NCBI GenBank assembly: GCA_964484185.1
Contig: CAZAEQ010000012.1
Span: 40,602-104,601, forward strand
DNA length: 64,000 nt
Origin: F1-120-MAGs238 sp964484185
GTDB lineage: Bacteria > Planctomycetota > Phycisphaerae > Phycisphaerales > UBA1924
Direction of reading: 5' to 3'
Position 1 is the first letter of the stretch. Every line of letters begins with the position of its first letter. The notes below the pieces were generated by a model. The model was not told the DNA's origin. It made no database searches and worked only from the letters and a program-made list of their open reading frames with translations. This document shows positions 34,890 through 42,671 of the stretch, one piece after another. The translations under genes were made by a program, and so were the position numbers.

Positions 34890-35450
34890 TTATTCTCTAA
34901 TGCCAAGGTCAGACTTAGTAAAGAGAGATTCAAATATCATTCCTGCTTTCTCAATATTTTCTCGTGCGCCTTCCTGGCGGTCAATTGTCGCGATGACCGC
35001 CCGCACATCGGCGCCAGCTTCGCGCAGCGATGCAACAGCCTCCAGCGCCTGACCGGCTGTAGTGGCGACGTCTTCGACCAAAACAGTAATCTCACCTGTG
35101 TTTATGACACCCTCGAGCTGTTTCGATGTGCCATAATCCTTCTTTTTGTTGCGAACAAACACACAGGGAAGTCCGGTCTTCAAACTTGTGACCGTGACCA
35201 ACGGAATACCTCCAAGCTCCGCCCCGGCGAGCCGGATGACCGGCTTTCCGATTATTTGCTCAATGTGTCTCACCTTGGCGGCGAGCAGTACACCAATCTG
35301 ATCGAGCAATTCCGGGCGCGTCGAAAATAAATATTTGTCGAGATAAAAATTACTTACACGCCCCGATCGCAACGTGAACGTGCCGCGAAGCAGGGCTACT
35401 TCCGCAATCGATCGAGCAATGGCCTTTGGATCTGAGTTTGAGATGGTCAT
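34890..35450 (-). CDS. pyrE: Orotate phosphoribosyltransferase
   Basis: Adds the phosphoribosyl group of PRPP to orotate in UMP synthesis. The 186-residue protein has the standard length. Visible blocks are GTFTLRSGRVSNFYLDKYLFSTRP, the AGAELGGIPLVTVTSL segment, FVRNKKKDYGTSKQLEG and the PRPP motif VLVEDVATTAGQALEAV. It reads towards the winged-helix gene. The short gap to the Dps-like gene (about 50 bp) may hide a promoter or a shared transcript. Confidence 0.93.
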   Translation of the reverse strand: MTISNSDPKAIARSIAEVALLRGTFTLRSGRVSNFYLDKYLFSTRPELLDQIGVLLAAKVRHIEQIIGKPVIRLAGAELGGIPLVTVTSLKTGLPCVFVRNKKKDYGTSKQLEGVINTGEITVLVEDVATTAGQALEAVASLREAGADVRAVIATIDRQEGARENIEKAGMIFESLFTKSDLGIRE

Positions 35451-35504
35451 TTATAAGCATATCTATGTCACGATAATCGAATGGTCAGTTCCGACATGGA
35501 TTGA

Positions 35505-36140
35505 TCAGAGCTCCATTTCAGTGCCCGGCCCGGCGCGGGAATGTGCGTTCTGCATGGTGAGGTGCTGGCAAAGAACCCCGGCGTGGAGTTCGTCAGTTCG
35601 AACAAGCTCTGAAATGCTCGAGTCGATGGAAGTGCTATTGCTGAATTCGCTTATTTTTGCCGACGCCATGTACGCGTCAATGAGGATCATTTCCGTCGCA
35701 TGGAGCAAACGTGATAGTATTGCGGCGATATTCTCACTGCTGTTTGGGGCTCTGGGAATTCGAGCAAGCTCCGCGATATGGCGCGGATCCACTATCGGAG
35801 TCCCGCCCAAGCTTTGGATGCGCTCACACAGGGCAGTCACAAGGGCACCCTGCTCTTTCGCAAATTTACCCATAACAAGATAGAGTTGATAGGTCGATTC
35901 ACTCCGCATCAGCCATTGGTACTTCTGAAAGTTGGCGTGGAGAATACGTGTATCGGCCTGGAGCTGGTTGAGCCGTTGACAGGAATAGAGCTTTGCTTCA
36001 TCAGAGAGTTGTCGCGAGGAGCCATCGTCGGCGGCGACCTTGAGAGTGTCGATGCCATCCTGGCACACGGCAAAGTCGCCAGTGATGTTGCTCGCATCCA
36101 GACGATGTACCGAGCATGGTTTTGAGATAGACATTGTCAC
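35505..36140 (-). CDS. Dps-like ferritin-fold protein
   Basis: A 211-residue protein with a Dps/ferritin-like helical core: LNQLQADTRILHANFQKYQWLM, then a helix ending AKEQGALVTALCERIQSLGGTPI, then DPRHIAELARI. The His in HANF and the Glu-rich second helix are in the positions used for iron at the Dps dimer interface, although the usual HWN motif reads HANFQ. Dps proteins store iron and protect DNA in stress. The N-terminal 60 residues are extra. It follows the sigma region 2 gene by 22 bp, suggesting one transcript. Confidence 0.68.
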   Translation of the reverse strand: MTMSISKPCSVHRLDASNITGDFAVCQDGIDTLKVAADDGSSRQLSDEAKLYSCQRLNQLQADTRILHANFQKYQWLMRSESTYQLYLVMGKFAKEQGALVTALCERIQSLGGTPIVDPRHIAELARIPRAPNSSENIAAILSRLLHATEMILIDAYMASAKISEFSNSTSIDSSISELVRTDELHAGVLCQHLTMQNAHSRAGPGTEMEL

Positions 36141-36162
36141 TCTCTCGCTTCTGTGAAAATGT

Positions 36163-36600
36163 TCAACACCACAATTCAGGGACCGACGGCTTGGCTTTCA
36201 TGCGAAGTGCATTCTTAATGGCCTCTTTGATCCACCAGCTTGCGTGTGTAGAGAACCTCACCCCCTGCGCAGGTTCAAAGTTCGGCGCAGCGAGCATAAG
36301 ACCAAGTCTTCCCACCTCGATAAGACTGTCTCGCTCTAGACCGCGACCTTCATACTTGCACACAATTTTGTCAACCAGGTTCTGGTTGGTTTGAACCAGG
36401 TGATTCAGCTCTGCGGCGCGGTCTTCAAAGCCTGTCGCGATAAATCGTTCGGCGTCTTCGCAGTGCGCTCCAAATGAGCTATTCGACTGTGCAGAGTAAG
36501 TGGTAGTGACCATATTGTTGACTCCGTTGGAATCACGTGAACTGTCGTGTGAAACCGGCTGGCTGGATTGTGGGCCGAAAGAATTGCTGTTAGTGCTCAT
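36163..36600 (-). CDS. Stand-alone sigma-70 region 2 protein
   Basis: A 145-residue protein. After a Ser/Asn/Gln-rich N-terminus of about 60 residues it carries a sigma-70 region 2 (LVQTNQNLVDKIVCKYEGRGLERDSLIEVGRLGLMLAAPNFEPAQGVRFSTHASWWIKEAIKNAL). This matches the core-binding and -10 recognition helices of primary-type sigma factors. It then stops at ELWC; regions 3 and 4 are absent and there is no room for them before the next gene 22 bp on. It might be a degraded sigma factor, a two-part sigma factor or an RNA polymerase-binding regulator. Confidence 0.75.
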   Translation of the reverse strand: MSTNSNSFGPQSSQPVSHDSSRDSNGVNNMVTTTYSAQSNSSFGAHCEDAERFIATGFEDRAAELNHLVQTNQNLVDKIVCKYEGRGLERDSLIEVGRLGLMLAAPNFEPAQGVRFSTHASWWIKEAIKNALRMKAKPSVPELWC

Positions 36601-36682
36601 GGTTCCGTTTTCTGTGGCGCCGAGGTGGGAGCTCCAGGATTGAACTACTTCGGATCGTACTTAACGCTCAATTCAGATGGCT

Positions 36683-36865
36683 CTACTTGTTTTCCTGAGC
36701 GCCATCTTCAATATTGTCGCCAAGCTTCTTTACATCCTTGCCGAACCCCTCGGTGGTTTCGCATGCCGTCATCGCAACTGTCGATGCAGCGAGCGCGAGC
36801 AGCACGAGGATAAGTTTGCGGGAAAGACGGGGTGATTCAGACGCACGCATTGCTGAGCCTTTCAT
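36683..36865 (-). CDS. Entericidin-like small lipoprotein
   Basis: A 60-residue protein started at 36865, six bases after AAGGAG. It has a basic N-terminus (SPRLSRK), a hydrophobic helix and lipobox TAC (Cys35), then ETTEGFGKDVKKLGDNIEDGAQENK. The TxEGxGKDVKxLGxxIE pattern is the entericidin A/B signature. Entericidins are small membrane lipoproteins tied to stationary-phase and osmotic stress; toxicity of this copy is not known. No antidote-like partner is adjacent. Confidence 0.82.
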   Translation of the reverse strand: MKGSAMRASESPRLSRKLILVLLALAASTVAMTACETTEGFGKDVKKLGDNIEDGAQENK

Positions 36866-37044
36866 ATGAGTCTCCTTAAAGTTCCAATTCGGAGTCACCG
36901 ATTTTCATCGATGCTCCGATCTCGTCCCTCGAACGTTCTGCCTCGGGCCAAAGGAGGGAGTGACTGGACCCATCGCTCCCTGGCCTTGGTTTCCGTTCAC
37001 TTCGCGTGAACGCAAACACCTGCTCTGTTCCACCACCGACAGGT

Positions 37045-38631
37045 TTAAGGCTTGTCCCAGGCTGGCTTGTTTGTTCCATCGAGCAACACCACTGTCGCTT
37101 CTTTGCAGGCGATCGACTTGGCGATCCAGTATTGACGCCCGTCGACAGTGGCTCTGCATGCTTGGATCGTGATCGGATCCCCGGATTCATAAATGGCCTT
37201 CTGGTTGTCCATGTACCACACCGGACCAAGCAGAACTACTTCTTCTGTACCGGCGCTCGATGGTGTACGCAATTTGAGAGCTCTGGCGGGAGCTGTGCCG
37301 TTCTCGAATTTTACTTCGATCATCCCGATCACTTCGCCGTCAAGCGACCTGGCCGTGTTGCGATCGATCGAACTGAGAATCGGCCCCGATGCCGACCACG
37401 CGCTGATACCATCGGGTTTCAGTGGTGTATCTCTGTCAGGAAGTTCAAATCGCGGAGTTGGAACCTTAAACGCTTTGTACACGCGATCCATCTGCGTACC
37501 TGTGTTCAACGTGGATAATTCGGACGGCGTTTCAGGGCTTACCAGTACCATTTCCTTTGATGCATCGATACGCATCGACCCGTCCAGCCCCACAGACGCT
37601 ACGGTCCAGGGGATCATTCGCTTTGTGTCGCTGATGCCCAGAAAATTCTGATTGGGATCGATAGAGATGAACCCAACGGCACCGGAAGTGCGTTCAAGAA
37701 TAACGTCGTGGACCTTTCCACATTCATTGCCGCGACAATCGACCTTTGAACCGGGCAGTTCGCTCAGGAGCAGATAACGCGAATGCGAAACACTGTAATT
37801 CCGCGCACTTGAATCTGCCCTTGCAAGTTCCCATGCGGGCGCGCCGTCAGCATCGCGAAGATGGAGCTCGTTCTCCCCGATTCGAACGTGGGTAGCGGCC
37901 AAAAGGTTGCTTGTATCACGCGGCAGTGCGACTGTTTCTGCAACGACTTTGTCTCCACGCATCGGTGCAGCGTTTGAACTGTTGACATACCAGGATGGGC
38001 CAAGTGTGATCTTCTTTGTACCCTGTGAAGTCTGAACAGTAATTTGGACCTGTTCGCCCATCGCGCCGGCGCGAACTCGCTCAACACTTGTGATCTCACC
38101 GGACACTCGGACCTTTTTGGCCATCTCGATGTTGCCAGCATATGGATCACTGCTCGAGGCACTATCTTCCTCAAGTCGCTGGCGAAGGTTGCTTTTGTCG
38201 GCCGGTGCGAGTTCTTTGAGCGCTTTCCAGTTCTCCGGTGTGTATTCGGCGAACTGTTTAAGCTGCTCCTGGGTCTGGGAAAGAATAAACCGATCTTTGC
38301 CACCCGGCGCTTCCCACTTAAACGCCCCGTAGGGAATTGCAATCGCCTTGCCACCCAGGCCCAGTGTCGTGCCCGTCTTGATCACGGCATACGCGATGCG
38401 GCCCGTGCCGCGATCGAGAATGAGATCCGAAACTTTGGCGATCTCTTCATTGTTGTTGTTAACAACGTTTCTATCGCTCATCCACTTCGCAGACCTGAAG
38501 TCATACGTCGTGGAAACAACTGCCGAAACCGGCTTGGGGTCGTCAAGTCGCACTGAGTTGGCGGCGGCGATACCACATGACATCGCAAGCATTACGCAAC
38601 TGATCGCGGGGGCCAATGCGCGGGTTTTCAT
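37045..38631 (-). CDS. Secreted PRC-barrel protein
   Basis: A 528-residue exported protein with a start at 38631 (MKTRALAPAISCVMLAMSCGIAAA) preceded by AGGAGG. It contains two PRC-barrel-like segments: RNVVNNNNEEIAKVSDLILDRGTGRIAYAVI (about 55-85) and GSKVDCRGNECGKVHDVILERTSGAVGFISI (about 300-330). In between and after are repeated 'SWYVNSSNAAPMRGD' and 'VWYMDNQKAIYESGD' blocks, suggesting an internally duplicated four-part protein. PRC-barrels bind RNA, photosynthetic reaction centre subunits or other proteins; here a periplasmic stress role is inferred from the neighbours. Confidence 0.78.
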   Translation of the reverse strand: MKTRALAPAISCVMLAMSCGIAAANSVRLDDPKPVSAVVSTTYDFRSAKWMSDRNVVNNNNEEIAKVSDLILDRGTGRIAYAVIKTGTTLGLGGKAIAIPYGAFKWEAPGGKDRFILSQTQEQLKQFAEYTPENWKALKELAPADKSNLRQRLEEDSASSSDPYAGNIEMAKKVRVSGEITSVERVRAGAMGEQVQITVQTSQGTKKITLGPSWYVNSSNAAPMRGDKVVAETVALPRDTSNLLAATHVRIGENELHLRDADGAPAWELARADSSARNYSVSHSRYLLLSELPGSKVDCRGNECGKVHDVILERTSGAVGFISIDPNQNFLGISDTKRMIPWTVASVGLDGSMRIDASKEMVLVSPETPSELSTLNTGTQMDRVYKAFKVPTPRFELPDRDTPLKPDGISAWSASGPILSSIDRNTARSLDGEVIGMIEVKFENGTAPARALKLRTPSSAGTEEVVLLGPVWYMDNQKAIYESGDPITIQACRATVDGRQYWIAKSIACKEATVVLLDGTNKPAWDKP

Positions 38632-38809
38632 GTTGAACCTCCTAGCTTGATCGAAGACTTGGGTCTTGAACGCCTCAGCGCTCAAGTCGCCTTCTCCAGG
38701 TCGCACATGCGAGCCCGAAGATTCGATAAGTACATCATCGCATGGATGCGTTCGATCACAAGTGCTAAAAAGTCCCTGATTATTTTGGTATTTATTGAGA
38801 CCTTTGTTT

Positions 38810-39664
38810 CTAAGGTTGGGCAAGACCTTCACGAATGGCAAAACGCATCAGATCCGCTCTTGCCTCAATACCCAGCTTCTTCATCATGCGTTCCTGATGC
38901 CCATCTATGGTCTTCACGCTGCGAAACAGCTGCGCGGCAATCTGATTTCGCGAAAGCCCCTTGCCAACAAGTCGCAGAATTTCCGCCTCACGCGCCGTGA
39001 GCGTCGCCAGCAGAGTCATCGGGCCGCCGGAATCTTCCCAGGAAATCGTCTGGCGGTCTTTTGCTGCTTTTGAGCCGCGGACTCCGGGATTCAGCACCGG
39101 ACGACACCGCTCACGAACCTTGGGCCCGAGCAGAAACGTTCCGGGTGGGCTCTTGGCCACTTCGTAAATGCCATTCACAATATCCACAAGTTCATCAGAC
39201 TTGGCGAAATACGCCTCAATGCCCGCGGCAAACGATGCAGAGATATACGCATCGCGAATATGCGCACTCAACACCATGAGCCGCACAGTGGGATACGCAC
39301 GCTTCAAGCGCGTGGCGACCTCAAAAATATCCGGGCCCGGCATTTCAATATCGAGCATCACCGCCGTCGGCATGAGACGTTTGACTTCTTCAAGCAGTTT
39401 ATCTGCCGATGAGAGCCTTCCCACAACTTCGATCTTACCTTCTATTGCAAACTGGGCCGAAAGCCCGGCTATCAGCATTGCATGGTCGTCCACGCAAAGC
39501 ACGCGAATCGCATGCGAAGCCGTCGTCTCGCTGTTCCTTGTCGAATCTTCGCTCGCTCTGCTGGCCGTTCGACTCGCCGTGGTTCCGCCGATATCAGACT
39601 GCGTTCGAGGCTCTGTGGTTGAATTCGTCGCGGTGAGCGGCGCTGATTTTTTGTTCATGTTCAT
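38810..39664 (-). CDS. LuxR/NarL-type response regulator
   Basis: A 284-residue regulator. A Ser/Thr/Asn-rich N-terminal extension of about 50 residues precedes a receiver domain (VDD at 58-60, phosphoacceptor Asp105 in VMLDIEMPG, switch Ser in MVLSAH, Lys in FAKSDE) and a LuxR helix-turn-helix (LTAREAEILRLVGKGLSRNQIAAQLFRSVKTIDGH). It overlaps the upstream kinase gene by 4 bp, so the pair is one two-component system. Targets are unknown; the stress genes around it are candidates. Confidence 0.9.
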   Translation of the reverse strand: MNMNKKSAPLTATNSTTEPRTQSDIGGTTASRTASRASEDSTRNSETTASHAIRVLCVDDHAMLIAGLSAQFAIEGKIEVVGRLSSADKLLEEVKRLMPTAVMLDIEMPGPDIFEVATRLKRAYPTVRLMVLSAHIRDAYISASFAAGIEAYFAKSDELVDIVNGIYEVAKSPPGTFLLGPKVRERCRPVLNPGVRGSKAAKDRQTISWEDSGGPMTLLATLTAREAEILRLVGKGLSRNQIAAQLFRSVKTIDGHQERMMKKLGIEARADLMRFAIREGLAQP

Positions 39665-41268
39665 ATCTTTTCTCCATTAGCGATATTGCTGGTTTGTGCC
39701 GACACGGTGAGCCCAAGAATGTGCCGGATGGTTTCAAAGTCGTCAATACGATCGATCACTGTCGCGCCAATACGATCCCACTTTTCCTGTACATTTTTGG
39801 GTGGCGAGCCCACCAGAACCACAGTGCCTTTGCTTCGACTCTTTCGCAGTCGTTCTGCCGATACCAGGGACGTGGCAGTTGGCTGCGTGATCCACATGTC
39901 GGGCGTGCCCGGACTTGTATCTCTGACTGCTCTCAGATCAACGCCAGCAGAAACAAGTATCTGGGAGATCAGCGCTGCAGTCCGATGATCATGCACCGAC
40001 AAAGCAGCCGAAACTCTTCGAATCTCACGATTGCCGCCCTTGACTCTGCTCGCCTCCACAATCGGAAGCACCAGAGCCGCCGACGTCCCGTTTCCCGGTG
40101 TCGACTGAAGTTCCATACTCCCTCCTGCGCGCATCGCAACTTTGCGAGCCAGCGGCAATCCAAGCCCGGTTCCCAGGCTGCGTACTTTGGTTGTATAAAA
40201 CAGATCAAATGCTCGGCGCTGTATCTGCTGTGTCATACCGCGACCGTTATCGCTGACGCCAAGCCGCAGCGACTTGCCGTCTTCGGTCTTCTTGGCCCAC
40301 ACTTTCACTTTTCCGTTGCGACGCCCCTGCGGAATCGACTCGCCTGCGTTCACCAGAAGGTTGAGCATCGCCTGAGTCAACAGATACGGCGCAACATTGA
40401 CGTCAGGCAGAATGTCAGGAAACTTCGCATCGACCTTTACATGCGATGGCACCGTCTTTCGCAGAAGAGTTCCCATCTCCTTCCACCAGCGTGTGATGTT
40501 GGTGGTCATTTGTCCGTTCGACGGACCAGCCTCCTTATCTGAATCGATCGTTAGAAAATGCAATCCATCACTCAGGTGCTGCAAATATGTAATCGAGCGT
40601 CGAATTGCCGTCAAATGTGCCATCGCCGCTGGAGAAATCCCGGCATGCTCCATCGCGTTGAGCCGCGCACGCACTGGTAACAGCATGCTGTTCATGTCGT
40701 GACCAAGTCCAGAGGCAAGCGTCCCCAGTGCTGCCAACCGATCCGAGAGATGTAACCTCAAGTTGGCGCTCGCAAGCGCCCTGGTTTGCTCCGTAATAAG
40801 CCGATGCATTCGCGTCCGCTTTTCATCATTGTCCGAATTCTTTTCAATCTCCTGACCCGGGCTGTGGATAATTCCTATGAAATATGGCGGTGCATTTGCC
40901 GGCAGATCCGCGCGAGACATCGACAGCTCGATCTGAAACAGCTTGCCGTCCTTGCGTACCGCATCAAAGACTCGCCCTCTCGTTACGGCCTGCGTGCTGC
41001 TCGACCGTCGGTAGCGATCAAGATAACGATCCAGGCTCGAACGCTTGGATTCAGGCACAAGCACCGTTACACTCTGGCCGAACAGCTCTGCGGGGGTCCA
41101 GCCAAACATCAGTTCTACTGAATCGCTCGCAGACTCGATAAGTCCACTGGCGTTCATGGTGATAATGGGATCAAGAATGGGCAGTAAAGCGCTCTTCCGC
41201 GGACCCGCCTCCCTGCGATGCGCTTTCCCGGCGGCAGCAATCTTGCGTGATTTTTTTCGGACGCCCAT
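39661..41268 (-). CDS. PAS-domain histidine kinase with pseudo-receiver
   Basis: A 535-residue soluble kinase, started at the ATG at 41268 (MGVRKKSRKI); another in-frame start 13 codons upstream is possible. A PAS domain lies at about 30-140 (PIITMNASGLIESASDSVELMFGWTPAELFG). The kinase core has an H-box GLGHDMNSMLLPVRA, N-box LLNLLVNAGESI, G1 DNGRGM and G2 GTGLGLPLA. The C-terminal 110 residues look like a receiver fold that lacks the phosphoacceptor Asp. It pairs with the LuxR regulator through a 4-bp overlap. Confidence 0.87.
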   Translation of the reverse strand: MGVRKKSRKIAAAGKAHRREAGPRKSALLPILDPIITMNASGLIESASDSVELMFGWTPAELFGQSVTVLVPESKRSSLDRYLDRYRRSSSTQAVTRGRVFDAVRKDGKLFQIELSMSRADLPANAPPYFIGIIHSPGQEIEKNSDNDEKRTRMHRLITEQTRALASANLRLHLSDRLAALGTLASGLGHDMNSMLLPVRARLNAMEHAGISPAAMAHLTAIRRSITYLQHLSDGLHFLTIDSDKEAGPSNGQMTTNITRWWKEMGTLLRKTVPSHVKVDAKFPDILPDVNVAPYLLTQAMLNLLVNAGESIPQGRRNGKVKVWAKKTEDGKSLRLGVSDNGRGMTQQIQRRAFDLFYTTKVRSLGTGLGLPLARKVAMRAGGSMELQSTPGNGTSAALVLPIVEASRVKGGNREIRRVSAALSVHDHRTAALISQILVSAGVDLRAVRDTSPGTPDMWITQPTATSLVSAERLRKSRSKGTVVLVGSPPKNVQEKWDRIGATVIDRIDDFETIRHILGLTVSAQTSNIANGEKI

Positions 41269-41526
41269 GTGTGACAATACGAGCACTTCACCCGCAAAAT
41301 GAAGCACTATTGCGAGTCGTGCTCAGATAGAGGAAACTTCCTCGCACTGCGCTCCGGTGTGCGAACGAAAGACGAAATCGGGTGTGTCTGGCTCAACATG
41401 CCGCAGAAATTGGGGATTCCTCCCCAGACTCCCCGCCTGTTCACGCAGCAAGAATTTCAGATCTAAGGTGTCCAGCCCGGCAGGAAGGCCTTGGACTTCT
41501 TTTATATTCGCATACAAGGCAACACA

Positions 41527-41787
41527 ATGATTACACACTCCAGGTTGAATGAAAAATTGAAAATGCAATCTCAGCGAATTCTCGGTATCGGAATGCTGTG
41601 TTGCGGGAGCGCGCTGATCCTTGCTGGCCTTGGGGCAGCAGACACGTTCGGAGCGAGGTTGTCACATTTCTTCGCTGAATCCGCGGCCGATATAGCGATG
41701 TGGCTGGCTTCCTCCGGTGTCGCGCTGCTGGTGTTCGGTGCTTCGTTGTTTTACAGATCTTCGCGAAACGATGCGCAGTGGCGATAG
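41527..41787 (+). CDS. DUF3185-like small membrane protein
   Basis: An 86-residue protein with AAGG 7 bases before ATG 41527. Two transmembrane helices (ILGIGMLCCGSALILAGLGAA and IAMWLASSGVALLVFGASLFY) flank FGARLSHFFAESAAD. This matches the DUF3185 layout (helix, SxxxxSxFFxGSPxD, helix). Function unknown; related genes often sit among stress and envelope genes, as here. Confidence 0.72.
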   Translation: MITHSRLNEKLKMQSQRILGIGMLCCGSALILAGLGAADTFGARLSHFFAESAADIAMWLASSGVALLVFGASLFYRSSRNDAQWR

Positions 41788-41941
41788 AGCCCTGCGTCTC
41801 GCAAAGTTTGTCGCAGGATTAATCCCCGTTCTATTCGCATTCTCTTGAGTACCCCTTGCGATCCTGCCAGGCGCGTGTAAAGTGAATATGTCAGAGCGAG
41901 GTATTCGGCCTCCCGACAAAATATCTAGCAAAAGGATTCCA

Positions 41942-42337
41942 ATGCAAAATGCAAACCAAACCAAGACTCTCAAGATCGATGGGATGTCTGGAGATCTCTG
42001 CGTACAAAAAGTCACCGATGCGCTGAAGACGGTTCCCGCGGTCACCACTCAGTCCGTGAAAGTTGGCTGCGCCACAATTCAGGCAGACCAGGCAGGCTGC
42101 GATGCAGCGTGTAACGCAGTTACAAAGGCTGGCTATAAGGCGAGTGTTGACACAAAGGCTGGCAACGACACAGCTTCAACCAACTCAAAAACACCGACGC
42201 AATACAAAGGCGCAATCGACTCACCGCCGCTTCCCAATTCCAACATCGATGCCGCCGGCACCGGCAAGCCCACCGCCAGCGAAACAACAAAAACGCTGAC
42301 AAACCCAACTGTCGCGCCAACCCCTGGCAATCACTGA
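41942..42337 (+). CDS. Degenerate heavy-metal-associated domain protein
   Basis: A 131-residue protein; AAAGGA precedes ATG 41942. Residues 9-70 have the HMA fold pattern (KTLKIDGMSGDLCVQKVTDALKTVPAV ... GYKASVD), but the metal-binding GMxCxxC is GMSGDLC, so one of the two cysteines is lost. The C-terminal 60 residues are Thr/Pro/Asn-rich and unstructured. There is no signal peptide. Copper or other metal handling would need an alternative ligand; protein-protein contact is an alternative. Confidence 0.65.
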   Translation: MQNANQTKTLKIDGMSGDLCVQKVTDALKTVPAVTTQSVKVGCATIQADQAGCDAACNAVTKAGYKASVDTKAGNDTASTNSKTPTQYKGAIDSPPLPNSNIDAAGTGKPTASETTKTLTNPTVAPTPGNH

Positions 42338-42375
42338 GTCATTGCACTCTCATCCGCTTTTTGAAGGTACTCAAT

Positions 42376-42446
42376 GCGGGAGCTGGTCTTTCGTTACTCG
42401 TTGGCCTCTGGGAAACATCCTCTTGGCTGATCAGGCCAGCTCCCGC
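42376..42446. repeat. 11-bp inverted repeat between two small genes
   Basis: GCGGGAGCTGG (42376-42386) is perfectly complementary to CCAGCTCCCGC (42436-42446), with a 49-nt loop, between the HMA-like and DUF3309 genes. It could be a terminator or an mRNA structural element; there is no strong T-run. Confidence 0.5.
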
Positions 42447-42486
42447 CGTTTCTTCTGAAGCTTCCTTCAAATAGAAAGAAAACACA

Positions 42487-42651
42487 ATGGGACTCATTCT
42501 CCTCATCATCGTCGTGCTGCTTCTCGTCGGGGGCTTACCCACCTGGGGTTACAGTCGCAAATGGGGCTACGGCCCCAGCGGCGGCCTCGGCCTCATCCTG
42601 CTGATCCTCATCATCCTGCTTGTGCTGAACGTCATTCCCCGCGGATTCTGA
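42487..42651 (+). CDS. DUF3309-family small membrane peptide
   Basis: A 54-residue peptide, MGLILLIIVVLLLVGG, then a Trp/Tyr turn (PTWGYSRKWGYGPSGG), then a second hydrophobic helix and IPRGF. This is the characteristic composition and length of DUF3309 proteins: two short membrane helices with a WGY-rich loop. Function unknown; such genes usually accompany stress-response genes. The stop codon lies 20 bp from the convergent uvrC end. Confidence 0.82.
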   Translation: MGLILLIIVVLLLVGGLPTWGYSRKWGYGPSGGLGLILLILIILLVLNVIPRGF

Positions 42652-42671
42652 GTGATTTCGCTGGCAGCAGC

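Noticed and set aside
41323..41568. Minus-strand frame of 81 codons
   Set aside because: It overlaps the start of the DUF3185-like gene, which has a better ribosome site and family pattern.
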